Below are positions 43,391 to 52,791 of a stretch of DNA of 64,000 nt, piece by piece (the stretch's first letter is position 1; every line of letters starts with the position of its first letter). The position numbers were made by a program, and so were the translations under genes. The stretch covers positions 306,010-370,009 of the forward strand of contig NZ_JACJGB010000005.1 of assembly GCF_014164775.1 (NCBI RefSeq), read 5' to 3'. The notes under the pieces are model-generated. The model worked only from the letters and a program-made list of their open reading frames with translations. It was not told the origin of the DNA and searched no databases. Source of the DNA: Tessaracoccus sp. MC1679 (GTDB lineage Bacteria; Actinomycetota; Actinomycetes; Propionibacteriales; Propionibacteriaceae).

Positions 43391-44070
43391 TGCCCGGCGC
43401 GGCGCGCACCATCGGCCGCGTACTGGAGATGATCCGGGCCGAATTCCCGGACATCTCCGTATCCAAGCTGAGGTATCTCGAGACGGAAGGCCTGATCTCC
43501 CCGGACCGCCAACAGCCTTCGGGCTACCGGAGGTTCAGCCAGCAGGACGTGGACCGGCTGCTCTATGTGCTGCGTGCGCAACGCGACCGCTACCTCCCGC
43601 TCAAGGTCATCCGCGAGGAACTTGACGCGCTCGATCGCGGAGAGCAACCCGAGTCACTGGCCTCGGTGAGCGCGGACGAGGAGCCCGCGGCCGAGCGTCG
43701 CCAGACGTCGCGCCCCTCCTCGGGCCCCGGCCTCATGACGCGTCGCCAGGTCTTGGGCGAGTCCGGTCTGGGGGAGGCCTCCCTCATCCATCTGGAGCGG
43801 CTCAAGATCGTCCAACCCCGCCGCGGGTCCCAGCTGTACGGACGTGAGGCGGTGGCGATCGCCACCGCCGCCAAGAAGCTCGTCGGCTACGGGATCGACC
43901 TGCGCCAGCTCAGGGTGATGCAACAGGCCGCCGCGATGGAGGCCGCGGTGGTGGAGCAGGCGCTGGAGCAGTATCAGCGCCGCTCGGGACCGCCGCCGGA
44001 CGTGGTGACGGACCTCTATCGAGTGGTGATGCAGGCACACGCGGCCCTGCTCCACGGCCAGATCCACTGA
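43390..44070 (+). CDS. MerR-family regulator (FtsR-like)
   Basis: 226-aa MerR protein with a helix-turn-helix at about residues 15-75 (VSKLRYLETEGLISPDRQQPSG) and a second helical domain (RQVLGESGLGEASLIHLERLKIVQP). Homologue of Rv1828/FtsR, a cell-division regulator in Corynebacterium. It starts with ATG overlapping the garA stop (TGATG). Effector unknown. Confidence 0.88.
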   Translation: MPGAARTIGRVLEMIRAEFPDISVSKLRYLETEGLISPDRQQPSGYRRFSQQDVDRLLYVLRAQRDRYLPLKVIREELDALDRGEQPESLASVSADEEPAAERRQTSRPSSGPGLMTRRQVLGESGLGEASLIHLERLKIVQPRRGSQLYGREAVAIATAAKKLVGYGIDLRQLRVMQQAAAMEAAVVEQALEQYQRRSGPPPDVVTDLYRVVMQAHAALLHGQIH

Positions 44071-44083
44071 GTAGGCTGTGACC

Positions 44084-44548
44084 ATGATCCACCTCGACGT
44101 GCTCGGCATCCGCCTGGTCTCCACGGAGGAACCCGCCGTCCTGCTGCTGCAGGAGCGCGGTGGCTCGAGGTGCCTGCCGATCTGGATCGGCACGATCGAG
44201 GCCGCGGCCATCGCCAGCGGAATGGAGGGGCCCGAGTCCGCGCGGCCGATGACTCACGACCTCCTCGCGGCACTGCTCCCACTCATCGACCCCGGACAGG
44301 GCAGGGTGGAGATCCTCGCCGTCGAGGACGGGGTGTACCGGGCGCAACTTCACCTGGGCGAGCATGTCGTCGACGCCAGGCCGAGCGACTGCGTGGCCAT
44401 CGCGGTGCGACTGGGATGGGAGATCCAGTGCCCTGCAGCGCTGATGGATGAAGTAGGGGTTGAGGTTGAGGCAGCCCAGACCGACGAGGTCGAGGCCTTC
44501 CGCGCGTTCCTCGACAGCGTCAGCGCAGACGACTTCGAAGACGAATAA
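44084..44548 (+). CDS. Bifunctional nuclease family protein (DUF151)
   Basis: 154-aa protein with the DUF151 fold: LLLQERGGSRCLPIWIGTIEAAAI and VDARPSDCVAIAVRLGW are hallmark segments. Homologue of Rv1829. Some plant members are reported nucleases; the bacterial role is unclear. ATG at 44084 is chosen over GTG at 44078. Short acidic C-terminal tail. Confidence 0.9.
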   Translation: MIHLDVLGIRLVSTEEPAVLLLQERGGSRCLPIWIGTIEAAAIASGMEGPESARPMTHDLLAALLPLIDPGQGRVEILAVEDGVYRAQLHLGEHVVDARPSDCVAIAVRLGWEIQCPAALMDEVGVEVEAAQTDEVEAFRAFLDSVSADDFEDE

Positions 44549-44721
44549 TGCCTAGTCAGATGCCAGATTGCTGCGGCACTGCGAGTCCCGCCAACCAGAG
44601 TGCGGTCGTCGGTCCGGCAACTTTCTCAGGGCGGCTCGGGCGTGTCGCGGACCGGTGCCCGCGCGCCCGATTAGCGTCAGCCACGTCGATGATCCATCGC
44701 CGCCGTAGGAAGTGAGGGAAC

Positions 44722-45285
44722 GTGACCGAGACGCCAGAGGCCGAGCCGCTGCAAGCCCTGCTCTTCGACGGCGACTTCGCGCCCGTTCCCAGTGACACCG
44801 GTTACCGCGGCCCGATCGCCCACCGCGTGGCAGGAATCACCTACCGCCAGCTCGATTACTGGGCTCGGACCGGCTTGGTAGTCCCGTCCATCCGTAACGC
44901 CGAAGGCTCCGGTACCCAGCGTCTCTACTCCTTCCGCGACATCCTGCTGCTGCGCGTGGTGAAGCGCTTCCTCGACATTGGGATCTCGCTGCACCAGATC
45001 AGGGTGGCCATCGACCACCTTCACACCCGGGGGGTCGACGACCTCACCGAACTCACCCTCGTCAGCGACGGGTTCAGCGTCTACGAGGTGACCTCCGCCA
45101 ACGAACTGTTCGACCTCACCCGCGGCGGTCAGGGCATGTTCATGATCTCGGTCAGCAGCGTGTGGCGCGAGTTGGAGGGCACCCTTGCGTCCCTGCCGGG
45201 GGAGCGCACCGTGGAGTCGACCGTCGTCGAGCCGTCGGATCCCTCCGACGAGCTGGCACAGCGTCGCCGCGCCCGGGTCGTCTGA
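44722..45285 (+). CDS. MerR-family regulator (Rv1830-like)
   Basis: 187-aa MerR protein; helix-turn-helix at about residues 35-100 (AGITYRQLDYWARTGLVVPS, then FRDILLLRVVKRFLD). Homologue by position of Rv1830, a regulator linked to cell growth. GTG at 44722 has GAGGGA upstream. The 173-bp gap before it holds no gene and probably its promoter. Confidence 0.88.
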   Translation: MTETPEAEPLQALLFDGDFAPVPSDTGYRGPIAHRVAGITYRQLDYWARTGLVVPSIRNAEGSGTQRLYSFRDILLLRVVKRFLDIGISLHQIRVAIDHLHTRGVDDLTELTLVSDGFSVYEVTSANELFDLTRGGQGMFMISVSSVWRELEGTLASLPGERTVESTVVEPSDPSDELAQRRRARVV

Positions 45286-45325
45286 GCACCCACACGGTCC
45301 GAGGCACGGGGGTAAGGTCTGGTCC

Positions 45326-46519
45326 GTGAAGGACTGGATCGAGAAGGTGACCGCCCACCCCGTCGTTGCCCACGGCATGGCAGCGATGGACCGGTACAAC
45401 AAGCGGCTCGGCCCCCAGTTCGCCGCAGGAGTCACGTACTTCTCGGTGCTCTCCATGGTCCCCATCCTCATGTTCGCCTTCTCGATGCTGGGCCTGACGC
45501 TCACCGTGCTGCGGCCAGACCTGTTGGACCAGATCAAGGAGACCATCGACGCAGAGCTCGGCACCAGCAGCCTCGCCAAGAGCCTCAGGGCCGTGGTCGA
45601 TGACGCGTTCTCCAACTGGGCCTCGGTCACACTCGTGGCGCTCGCGACCGCCGGCTACTCCGGCTCGAACTGGGTGGGCAACCTGAAACGCGCCGTGCGG
45701 GTGATGTGGGCCGACTCGTTCAGCGACGGCGCCTTGAAGGGCAACTTCTTCGTCGAGCTCGCCATCAACCTGGCCATCTTCGTCGGTCTGCTCGCGACGG
45801 TGGGGCTGAGCCTGGGCGTCGCCTCGATCGGCGGCGGCTTTTCCAGGCAGGTGATCGAGTGGCTCGGCTGGAGCCATCTCCCAGGGATCGGGTTCGTGTT
45901 CCAGGCCGTGGGGCTCGCGCTGAGCCTGGTGGCGAGCTGGATTCTGATCGCCTTCCTTTTTGTGGTGCTCCCCAGGGCCACCGCAGCGCCAAAGGCCTGG
46001 CTGACCGGCACCCTGATCGGTGCGGTCTCGGTCACCGCGCTCCAGCAGATCGCGGGCCGGCTGGTGGGAGTGTTCTCACGGAATCCGGCGATCGCCGTCT
46101 TCGGCTCCACCATCGTGCTGATGCTTGTGTTCAACATCCTCGCCACCATCATTCTCATGTCGGCTGCATGGGTGGGGACGCACGACGTGTGGGCGGCCGA
46201 GCTCGCCCGCAAACGGGCCGACAACACCTCGGACCTCCTTGAGGCGAGCCGCATCGACGTGGACGAGACCCGACCCGCCGGGGCGGCCGGGGCGCCGCGT
46301 CGGTGGGCGGCCACGCGAACCCTCGATGACCTGCGCCGCGCCGAGCCCCTGCCGCCCCTGTCGACGGACCCTGAGCGAGGTGTCCGGCAGGACGTAGCAG
46401 GCAGGAGCGTCCGGATCGGAGCCACGCTGGGCTACGGGGTGGGTGCGGCCACCGGTCTGGGCCTCGGCGCCGCCCTCGCCACACTGGTGCGCCGACTGGT
46501 CGCTCTGAGGCGTCGCTGA
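45326..46519 (+). CDS. YihY/BrkB-family membrane protein
   Basis: 397-aa inner-membrane protein with six or more helices and the family signature KRLGPQFAAGVTYFSVLSMVPILMF. A C-terminal cytoplasmic stretch of about 90 polar residues (PAGAAGAPRRWAATRT) is followed by a final Gly-rich hydrophobic segment. Function unknown. GTG at 45326, 40 bp after the MerR gene. Convergent with GH95. Confidence 0.85.
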   Translation: MKDWIEKVTAHPVVAHGMAAMDRYNKRLGPQFAAGVTYFSVLSMVPILMFAFSMLGLTLTVLRPDLLDQIKETIDAELGTSSLAKSLRAVVDDAFSNWASVTLVALATAGYSGSNWVGNLKRAVRVMWADSFSDGALKGNFFVELAINLAIFVGLLATVGLSLGVASIGGGFSRQVIEWLGWSHLPGIGFVFQAVGLALSLVASWILIAFLFVVLPRATAAPKAWLTGTLIGAVSVTALQQIAGRLVGVFSRNPAIAVFGSTIVLMLVFNILATIILMSAAWVGTHDVWAAELARKRADNTSDLLEASRIDVDETRPAGAAGAPRRWAATRTLDDLRRAEPLPPLSTDPERGVRQDVAGRSVRIGATLGYGVGAATGLGLGAALATLVRRLVALRRR

Positions 46520-46529
46520 ACCCAGGACG

Positions 46530-48866
46530 CTAGTGGGCGGGATCGAAGTCGACGTGGACCCGGCCCTGTGCCGGCACCTCGACGTCCAGTTCCTCTCCGC
46601 AGTGGGCAAGGAGGTACCTGCCCGCGTGCTGCGGTGAACGCGCCGTGAGTGAGACCCGGGTCGGCCGGCGGTGCCGCCAGGCCAGGTCCACGTGGATCCC
46701 GGGACGCGCAACCAGGCCGGTGACCGCACCATCGTCGAGGCCTGGGGCGAGCGCCGGCAGCACCTCGATCCTGCCTGGGCGGTGGCTCTGCAGCAGGGAC
46801 TCGACGAAGGCGCCGAGGAAGCCGAGGTTGCCGTCGATCTGGAACGGGGGATGAGCCGCGAACAGATTGGGGTAGAGCCCACCTCGGTGCGCGATCCCCG
46901 CCCCATCGTCGGCCGGCCTCAGCACGAGGTTGAGCAGACGACCCACCGCCGCACCGTCGCCCAGGCGCGCGCGCAGCGCGATCTTCCAGGCCAACGACCA
47001 GCCCGTTGAGTCGTCACCGCGGGCGTCGAGTGTCGCGGCGGCCGCGGCGTCCACCGGGCCGGGCTCAGCGGCCCCGGGGTACCAGCCGAACAGGTGGGAC
47101 AGGTGCCGATGCTGCACATCCTCCTGCTCGCGCGGCTCCCCCCACTCCGCGACCGTGCCGTCCGCCGAGACCCGGGGCCCCGGTATCCGGGTGGCCATCT
47201 TCCACGCCTCGTGCGCGATCGGATCCTCCGGGTCACACGTGGCCGCGATCTCCGCGGTGAGCAGGAGGACGTCCCGGACCAGGGCGCGGTCCATCGCCGA
47301 GGACCGGGTCAGCGATGCCGGCCGGCCCTGATGGAGGTAGCGGTTCTCCGGGGAGGTCGACGGGCTCGTGTAGGGCACCCCGTCGGCGTCCAGGCGCAGA
47401 AAGTCCAGCAGGAACCGCGAGGCGCCGCGGGCAACTGGCCAGAAGCGCCGCAGCGTGTCCTCATCCATCCCGCCGAAGCGTCGCTGTTCGTCGAACTGGC
47501 GCACCAGCCACGCTCCACCCATCGCCCACTGCGACCAGGACGCGTCGCCGTTGGTGGGGAGCGTGTAGGCCCAAGCGTCCGAGTTGTGATGCGCCACCCA
47601 GCCTCGCGCTCCGTAGAGGCGACGTGCGGTGTCCTCCCCGCGCTCTGCCAATGCCTCCAGGAGAGGAAGGAGCGCTCGATGACTACCGGAGGCCCCAGTG
47701 CTCTCGGCGCCCCAGTAGTTCATAGGCAGGTTGATATTGAGCGTGTAGGCCGACGACCAGGGGGGCTGCAGCTCAGCGTTCCAGATCCCCTGGAGGTTTG
47801 CCGGCAGGCAACCGTCGCGGCTGGAGCTGAGCAGCAGGTAGCGACAGTACTCGAGGAGGAGCGCCACCAGGGCCGGGTCGGTGGCGGGCACGTCGCCGCC
47901 CGCAGCCCCGGTGCGGAGGCGCTCAGCGGGATCCCGTCCGGTCGCGGCCGCCCCGTCGAAGGCGCAATCAGGGCCCAGGCGCACCGTGAAGCGTCGGGCG
48001 CGCTCGGCATGGGCGAGTACGTGCCGGCGTAGGGCCTCGTCGGGCACGGCGGTGGCGCGCATGACTGCCCTGCCGATGGCGTCCTGGAGCGCCTCGGGTG
48101 GTCGGGTGGCGCTGGTGAAGGTGGTCTCCAAGGCGACCGCCACGTGCGTGGACGTGGCGCCTCGGATCAGGAGGGCCTCCCCGTCGGCGGCAGGCTCGCC
48201 GTCCGTGGTGACACGCAGCCGCACGACGGCGTGCAGCGGCTCGATGCCTGGCAGGTCCCAGGTCAGGGCCGGCGAGTCGGGCTCGTGACTCGGCGCGACG
48301 TCCGCCGGGAGCGCCGCGACCAGCGTGAGGGCGTCGGCCGCCACCTCCGTGGACACGACCTTCAGCGGCGTCGACAGGCTGATCCTCACCTCACCCGGGG
48401 TGCTGGAGCGCACGGTGTGGACCAGCACGTCATCCTCCAGGCAGGTGGCGGTGGTCATCTCCCAGGTGCCGCCGTCGACGGTGAGGGCGGCGGTGTGGAC
48501 GCCGGTGGTCAGATCCAGGGTCCGGGTCACGGCGGCACCGGCGGTGGGGAGCTGCACTTCCACTTCCCCCACCGGCAGGAAGGCCTGCGAGTAGCCGTGC
48601 TGCAGGGGGCGCAGCGCCTCCTCGGCGCCCACCGGATCGTCCGCGTCGATCAGGGCGCGGCCGCGGGACAGAGCGGCGGACGCGTCCAGGGGATCGACCA
48701 ATCCCTGGGCCGCTGAGCCGACCCCACCTGACCAGGCGGTGGCCTCGTTGAGCCCGATGCGCACCCGGGTCGGTTCCACGCCCACCATCGCGCCCAGACG
48801 CCCATTGCCCAGGGGCAGTCGGTCCAGCCAGGACTTGGAGGCATGCCGGTAGGTCAGGCTGGTCAT
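46530..48866 (-). CDS. GH95 family glycosidase (alpha-L-fucosidase type)
   Basis: 778-aa enzyme of glycoside hydrolase family 95 (1,2-alpha-L-fucosidases; some act on alpha-L-galactosides). It begins ASKSWLDRLPLGNGRLGAMV; catalytic-region motifs are LNINLPMNYWGAE (Asn pair), SPSTSPENR (Glu) and FQIDGNLGFLGAF (Asp). No signal peptide, so it is intracellular. ATG at 48866 overlaps the GH42 stop by 4 nt, so the two enzymes are made together and probably degrade one fucosylated galactoside. Confidence 0.9.
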   Translation of the reverse strand: MTSLTYRHASKSWLDRLPLGNGRLGAMVGVEPTRVRIGLNEATAWSGGVGSAAQGLVDPLDASAALSRGRALIDADDPVGAEEALRPLQHGYSQAFLPVGEVEVQLPTAGAAVTRTLDLTTGVHTAALTVDGGTWEMTTATCLEDDVLVHTVRSSTPGEVRISLSTPLKVVSTEVAADALTLVAALPADVAPSHEPDSPALTWDLPGIEPLHAVVRLRVTTDGEPAADGEALLIRGATSTHVAVALETTFTSATRPPEALQDAIGRAVMRATAVPDEALRRHVLAHAERARRFTVRLGPDCAFDGAAATGRDPAERLRTGAAGGDVPATDPALVALLLEYCRYLLLSSSRDGCLPANLQGIWNAELQPPWSSAYTLNINLPMNYWGAESTGASGSHRALLPLLEALAERGEDTARRLYGARGWVAHHNSDAWAYTLPTNGDASWSQWAMGGAWLVRQFDEQRRFGGMDEDTLRRFWPVARGASRFLLDFLRLDADGVPYTSPSTSPENRYLHQGRPASLTRSSAMDRALVRDVLLLTAEIAATCDPEDPIAHEAWKMATRIPGPRVSADGTVAEWGEPREQEDVQHRHLSHLFGWYPGAAEPGPVDAAAAATLDARGDDSTGWSLAWKIALRARLGDGAAVGRLLNLVLRPADDGAGIAHRGGLYPNLFAAHPPFQIDGNLGFLGAFVESLLQSHRPGRIEVLPALAPGLDDGAVTGLVARPGIHVDLAWRHRRPTRVSLTARSPQHAGRYLLAHCGEELDVEVPAQGRVHVDFDPAH

Positions 48867-50905
48867 GCTGCGCCACCGCCGGGGTTGGATTCGCGCACCA
48901 CGGCGACGTCGCCCGCTGCGATCGTGTGCCGGCCCTGGATCTCCTCGCCGCTGAGCAGGTTCAGCCCGGACACGTCCACTGCCCGGGGGGTGTCGGTGTG
49001 GTTGATGGCGAAGAGGTAGCTGGCGCCGCCCGCGCGTCGGCGCACCAGCTCCAGCCCGTCGTAGGGTGCGGTGGGCAGGCCCGCCTCGGCGAGGACCCGC
49101 GCCAGGAACACTGTCAGGGACGCAGCCTCGAGCCGCGTCGACACATAGTGGACGTGCCCACCGCCAGGCCGGACAAGACGGGTGACGGCCGGTGCGCCGG
49201 CACCGATGACCGGATGGGCATCGGCGGTGTAGCTCGCCACTGCCTCGGCGCCCCGCAGCTGGAGCACCTCGGTCCAGGAGCCACCCGAAGAGCCGTCGGA
49301 CAGGGTGACCCGCGACGCATCGGGCAAGGGCACATGCTCCTCGACCCGGATGCCCGCGAGCTCTGCGAACGCACCCGAGTAGCTGCCCTGTCGCACCCGG
49401 AGGTGCTCGTCGGTGGAGCCCACGAAGTGCCACACGGCGAGGTGGCCGCCCTGCTCGACGTGACGGGCGAAGGCCGAGGCCTGAGCGTCGCTGACGGCGA
49501 GCAGGGAGGGCACCAGGACCACGTCGTAGGCGGACAGATCCCCATCGGGGGACACCACATCGGCCACCACACCCAGCTCCCAGAGCGCGGTGTGCACGCC
49601 TCGCACGGCCGGCAGGAACTCCACGTCGGCCGACGGCAGGGCCGGGGTCTGGGCAGCCCACCAGGCGTCGGCGCTCCACACGATGGCCACCCGTGCCTCG
49701 ACGACGGGACCTTCCCCAGGATCCGCGACCGCCTCGGCCACCGACTCCAGCTCCGCCCCCAACTCGGCGAGCTCCCGGAAGATCCGCGAGTCCGCGCCCA
49801 CGTGCGGCACCATCGCGGAGTGAAAGAACTCGGCGCCCACCAGGGGGGAGCGCCACTGGAAGAACAGGGAGCCCATGGCGCCACGGGCCAGGTACTGGTA
49901 GGTGTTTCTGCGCATCCGGCCCGGCTCCTTGGGGAGCATCCGGCCGCCGGCATAGTCGTAAATGAGGCTGGTCGCCTGTTCCATCAGCAGCCAGGGCCTG
50001 CCGCCGGCGAACGACCGGGCAAGGTCCGCGCCGAAGGCCACATGGGTCTCGCCCGCCGGGCCGGCATCGTCGAGATAGTGATCGATCGAGACCACGTCGA
50101 TCTCGCGGGCGAAGGCCCACTGGTCGTAGTGGTTCCAGGTGGGGAGCATGAAGTTGGTGGTGGTCGGAACGCCCGGGGTGAGCTCGCGCACCACGGCCAC
50201 CTGGTCGCGGAGGCAGTCCAGCAGCACGTCGGCGCTGAATCGTCGGAAGTCGAGGACGTGCGAGGGGTTGGGGAGGTACTGGGTGGCCTGCGGGGTGTGG
50301 AGGTCCTGCCAGTCGCTGTAGATCTGGGACCAGAACGGCGTGTTCCAGGCCGCGTTCAGGGCGTCGAGATCGACGTAGCGTCTCCGCAGCCACGCCCGGA
50401 AGGCCTCGTCGGTGACAGGACCGTGGGAGAGGGTTCCGTACTCGTTGTGCAGGTGCCACATCGCCAGGGCGGGATGCGCGCCGTAGCGCTCCGCCAGCAC
50501 GCGGGTGATCCGCACCGCCGCCTCCCGGTACGCGGGGGCAGCCGGATTGTAGGTGTCGCGGCTGCCGTGGATGAGGCGCACCCCGTCGGCCGTGACCGGC
50601 AGCGCCTCCGGGTGGGCGCACGTGAACCAGGGCGGGGGAGAGGCGGTGGGGGTGGCCAGGATTGCCCGCGCGCCCGCCGCGTGCAGCCTGTCCATGGCAT
50701 CGTCCAGCCAGCCGAAGGTGTAGCGACCCTCGGCCGGCTCCAGCGACGACCAGGCGAACACCCCGACGGTCGCGGTGTTGACATGGGCGGCGGCCATCAG
50801 GTCCATGTCCTCGTCGAGAACACTCGACGGCCACTGCTCCGGGTTGTAGTCGCCGCCGAACCACACGCCGTTGGCAAACTGTCGAAACGATTCGATCCTG
50901 CTCAC
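48863..50905 (-). CDS. GH42 beta-galactosidase
   Basis: Second family-42 enzyme, about 680 aa. GGDYNPEQWPSSV starts the domain; acid/base Glu in WHLHNEYGTL, nucleophile Glu in LLMEQATSLIYDY. No signal peptide. The start is uncertain: GTG at 50905 is chosen, an ATG 60 nt upstream would add 20 residues; neither has a good ribosome site. First gene of an operon with GH95. Sequence differs enough from the GH42 at 31758-33629 to suggest another substrate linkage. Confidence 0.9.
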   Translation of the reverse strand: MSRIESFRQFANGVWFGGDYNPEQWPSSVLDEDMDLMAAAHVNTATVGVFAWSSLEPAEGRYTFGWLDDAMDRLHAAGARAILATPTASPPPWFTCAHPEALPVTADGVRLIHGSRDTYNPAAPAYREAAVRITRVLAERYGAHPALAMWHLHNEYGTLSHGPVTDEAFRAWLRRRYVDLDALNAAWNTPFWSQIYSDWQDLHTPQATQYLPNPSHVLDFRRFSADVLLDCLRDQVAVVRELTPGVPTTTNFMLPTWNHYDQWAFAREIDVVSIDHYLDDAGPAGETHVAFGADLARSFAGGRPWLLMEQATSLIYDYAGGRMLPKEPGRMRRNTYQYLARGAMGSLFFQWRSPLVGAEFFHSAMVPHVGADSRIFRELAELGAELESVAEAVADPGEGPVVEARVAIVWSADAWWAAQTPALPSADVEFLPAVRGVHTALWELGVVADVVSPDGDLSAYDVVLVPSLLAVSDAQASAFARHVEQGGHLAVWHFVGSTDEHLRVRQGSYSGAFAELAGIRVEEHVPLPDASRVTLSDGSSGGSWTEVLQLRGAEAVASYTADAHPVIGAGAPAVTRLVRPGGGHVHYVSTRLEAASLTVFLARVLAEAGLPTAPYDGLELVRRRAGGASYLFAINHTDTPRAVDVSGLNLLSGEEIQGRHTIAAGDVAVVRESNPGGGAA

Positions 50906-51032
50906 GCGCTCACAGTACACGCAGCCGCCCAGCAGCGGAACACCTCTCTGGGTTGCGTTCTGCATCCGAGGGGGGAACCGGACCCGCCGCCCGCCCCCGG
51001 TGGAAGGGGAAGTGCGGACGGCGGGTTCACGA

Positions 51033-51052
51033 GCATGCCGGGGCCGGCACGC
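51033..51052 (-). terminator. Hairpin after pfp
   Basis: GCATGCCGGGGCCGGCACGC folds into a 9-bp stem with one mismatch, 6 nt past the pfp stop on the reverse strand. No T-run, so confidence is limited. Confidence 0.45.
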
Positions 51053-51058
51053 GGGCGG

Positions 51059-52279
51059 TCAGTGGGCGGCGGTAACGGTGGGGAAGTCCTGGCCGATGGA
51101 GGCCAGCATCTCCTTGAACCAGTCCTGGTTGAGGTCGAACGGCTTTCCGCCCTTGATCCGGTCGAACGCGATGGCGCTCAGCACATCACCGTTCTCCTCG
51201 TCGTGGCCGATGACACCGGCCTCGCCCTTCAGGGCGGAGTCGACGGCGAGGTCTGTGCACTCCTTGATGAGGGCGAGATCCGCGTCGTTGGCGGCGGCGG
51301 AGCGGGAGAAGTATCCGGACTTCTGGATCATGACCTTCTCCGCGTTCAGCTTGTCAGCGAACTTCGACGCGAACCAGGCACCGGGGTTGATCTTGTCCAG
51401 CTTCACGTGCCCGAACGGGTCGCGCGGGACCTCCTCGCCTGCGCCCTCCATCTCGGCGACGATGGCGTCCAGGCCGGCACCCTCGGACAGGAAGATGGTG
51501 ACGTTGCCCACCTCGTCCATGATCTTTCCAAGGCGTTCGGCCTCCTTGGCGATGTCGATGACGCCTTCGGGCACGTAGACGCCGTGGACGTCCCACGCCT
51601 CCCGCGACAGTCCGATCTCCGGCAGCCACTCCTGCGTGTCCAGCCAGGCGCGGTACTCGGCCGCGGTGGCGGCGGTGAGCCACCCGCAGTGACGGCCCAT
51701 CACCTCGTGGACGATGAGCATGCGTGAGCCGGAGTTGTGTTCACCGACGATGTTCTTGGCGAAGACGGCGCCCTGCTCGGCCGCGGTCCACGCGCCTAGG
51801 GACTGCTTGATCGGGATGACGTCGTTGTCGATGGTCTTGGGCAGGCCCACGACGGTCAGGCCGTAGTCGTGTTCGGCGAGGTAGGCGGCGAGGTCTGCTG
51901 CGGTGGTGTTGGTGTCGTCGCCGCCGATGGTGTGCAGCACATCTACGCCGTCTGCCACCAGGCGGTCCGCTGCCACCTGGAGCGGGTTGGCCCCCTCCGC
52001 GACCAGTCCGCGCTTGACGAGGTCCTTGGCGTTGGTCAGCTTGACGCGGGAGTTGCCCACCGGAGACCCGCCGAACTTGTGCAGAAGTGCCGCGTTGGCG
52101 CGCACCGTGTCGTCGACGACGAGGTAGTCGCCCTTGAGCAGGCCTTGGTACCCGTGGCGGTAGGCGATGATCTCGATCTCCGGTGCCACCTGCGTGTAAC
52201 GCTCGATCAGGCCACCGATGGCGGAGGAAAGGCAGGGGGCGAATCCGCCGGCCGTGAGGATGGCTACCTTCTTGACCAT
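51059..52279 (-). CDS. pfp: Pyrophosphate-dependent 6-phosphofructokinase
   Basis: 406-aa PFK using PPi instead of ATP, the glycolytic enzyme known from propionibacteria. N-terminal AILTAGGFAPCLSSAIGG, PPi-type GGDDTNTTA (Asp in place of the ATP-PFK Gly), and catalytic PKTIDNDV are seen. Single-chain length fits the Propionibacterium enzyme. ATG at 52279 follows AAAGGAC. The enzyme is reversible and saves ATP. Confidence 0.95.
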   Translation of the reverse strand: MVKKVAILTAGGFAPCLSSAIGGLIERYTQVAPEIEIIAYRHGYQGLLKGDYLVVDDTVRANAALLHKFGGSPVGNSRVKLTNAKDLVKRGLVAEGANPLQVAADRLVADGVDVLHTIGGDDTNTTAADLAAYLAEHDYGLTVVGLPKTIDNDVIPIKQSLGAWTAAEQGAVFAKNIVGEHNSGSRMLIVHEVMGRHCGWLTAATAAEYRAWLDTQEWLPEIGLSREAWDVHGVYVPEGVIDIAKEAERLGKIMDEVGNVTIFLSEGAGLDAIVAEMEGAGEEVPRDPFGHVKLDKINPGAWFASKFADKLNAEKVMIQKSGYFSRSAAANDADLALIKECTDLAVDSALKGEAGVIGHDEENGDVLSAIAFDRIKGGKPFDLNQDWFKEMLASIGQDFPTVTAAH

Positions 52280-52422
52280 GAGGGTCCTTTCGTGAAGTTC
52301 TGTGTGGATTCCACCCTATTGCACGCGCCCCGGAGCGGCGGCTCTGGGGCGACGATGCACCGCAGGACCGGGGTTGTCCACAGGCGTTCGCGGATGACCC
52401 CCACACTTGGCACGATGTCCCC

Positions 52423-52791
52423 ATGAGAGTGCGGCGAAACGAGCGCGGATTGAGCGGCTCGGTCCAGGCTGTGGTCCTGCTGCCGGTCAGCATCGGGATC
52501 ATGTTCAGCCTGCTTCAGTGGTCGCTGCAGTACTGGGCCGAAGCTACGGCGCTGGCCGCCGCACAGCAGGGCGCGGCCGTCGCCTCGGCATACAACGGGA
52601 CCCGGGCCGACGGGGAGGTAGCGGCCGCTGAGGTGGCGGACAACGGGGCGCTGTCCGGCGTCCGGGTCGAGATCGCCCGCGGCGCCCGGAGCACCACGGC
52701 CACGGTCCGCGGGCGCGCGGTCGTCGTCGTGTGGCCCCGCGAGATCAGCAAGGCGGTCACCGTGCAGACCGAGCGGCTGACCGGGTCATGA
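52423..52791 (+). CDS. TadE-like pilus assembly protein
   Basis: 122-aa protein with a short basic N-terminus, RGLSGSVQAVVLLPVSIGIMF (membrane helix) and a small extracellular domain. The helix resembles TadE/TadF minor pilins, but the usual Glu at position 5 of the helix (VEF/VEA) is Gln here (VQA). It overlaps the next TadE-like gene by 4 nt. No Tad ATPase or prepilin peptidase is nearby in the window. Confidence 0.7.
   Translation: MRVRRNERGLSGSVQAVVLLPVSIGIMFSLLQWSLQYWAEATALAAAQQGAAVASAYNGTRADGEVAAAEVADNGALSGVRVEIARGARSTTATVRGRAVVVVWPREISKAVTVQTERLTGS

Noticed and set aside
48867..50864. Long open frame continuous with GH95 that would give a 1444-aa protein
   Set aside because: It is the antisense-frame shadow of the GH42 gene in GC-rich DNA; the upstream part is Arg/Gly/Pro-rich and GH95 has a coupled ATG at 48866.
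48926..51727. Forward-strand 933-aa open frame
   Set aside because: Lies opposite GH42 and pfp, has biased Gly/His/Arg composition and no domain; a GC-bias artefact.
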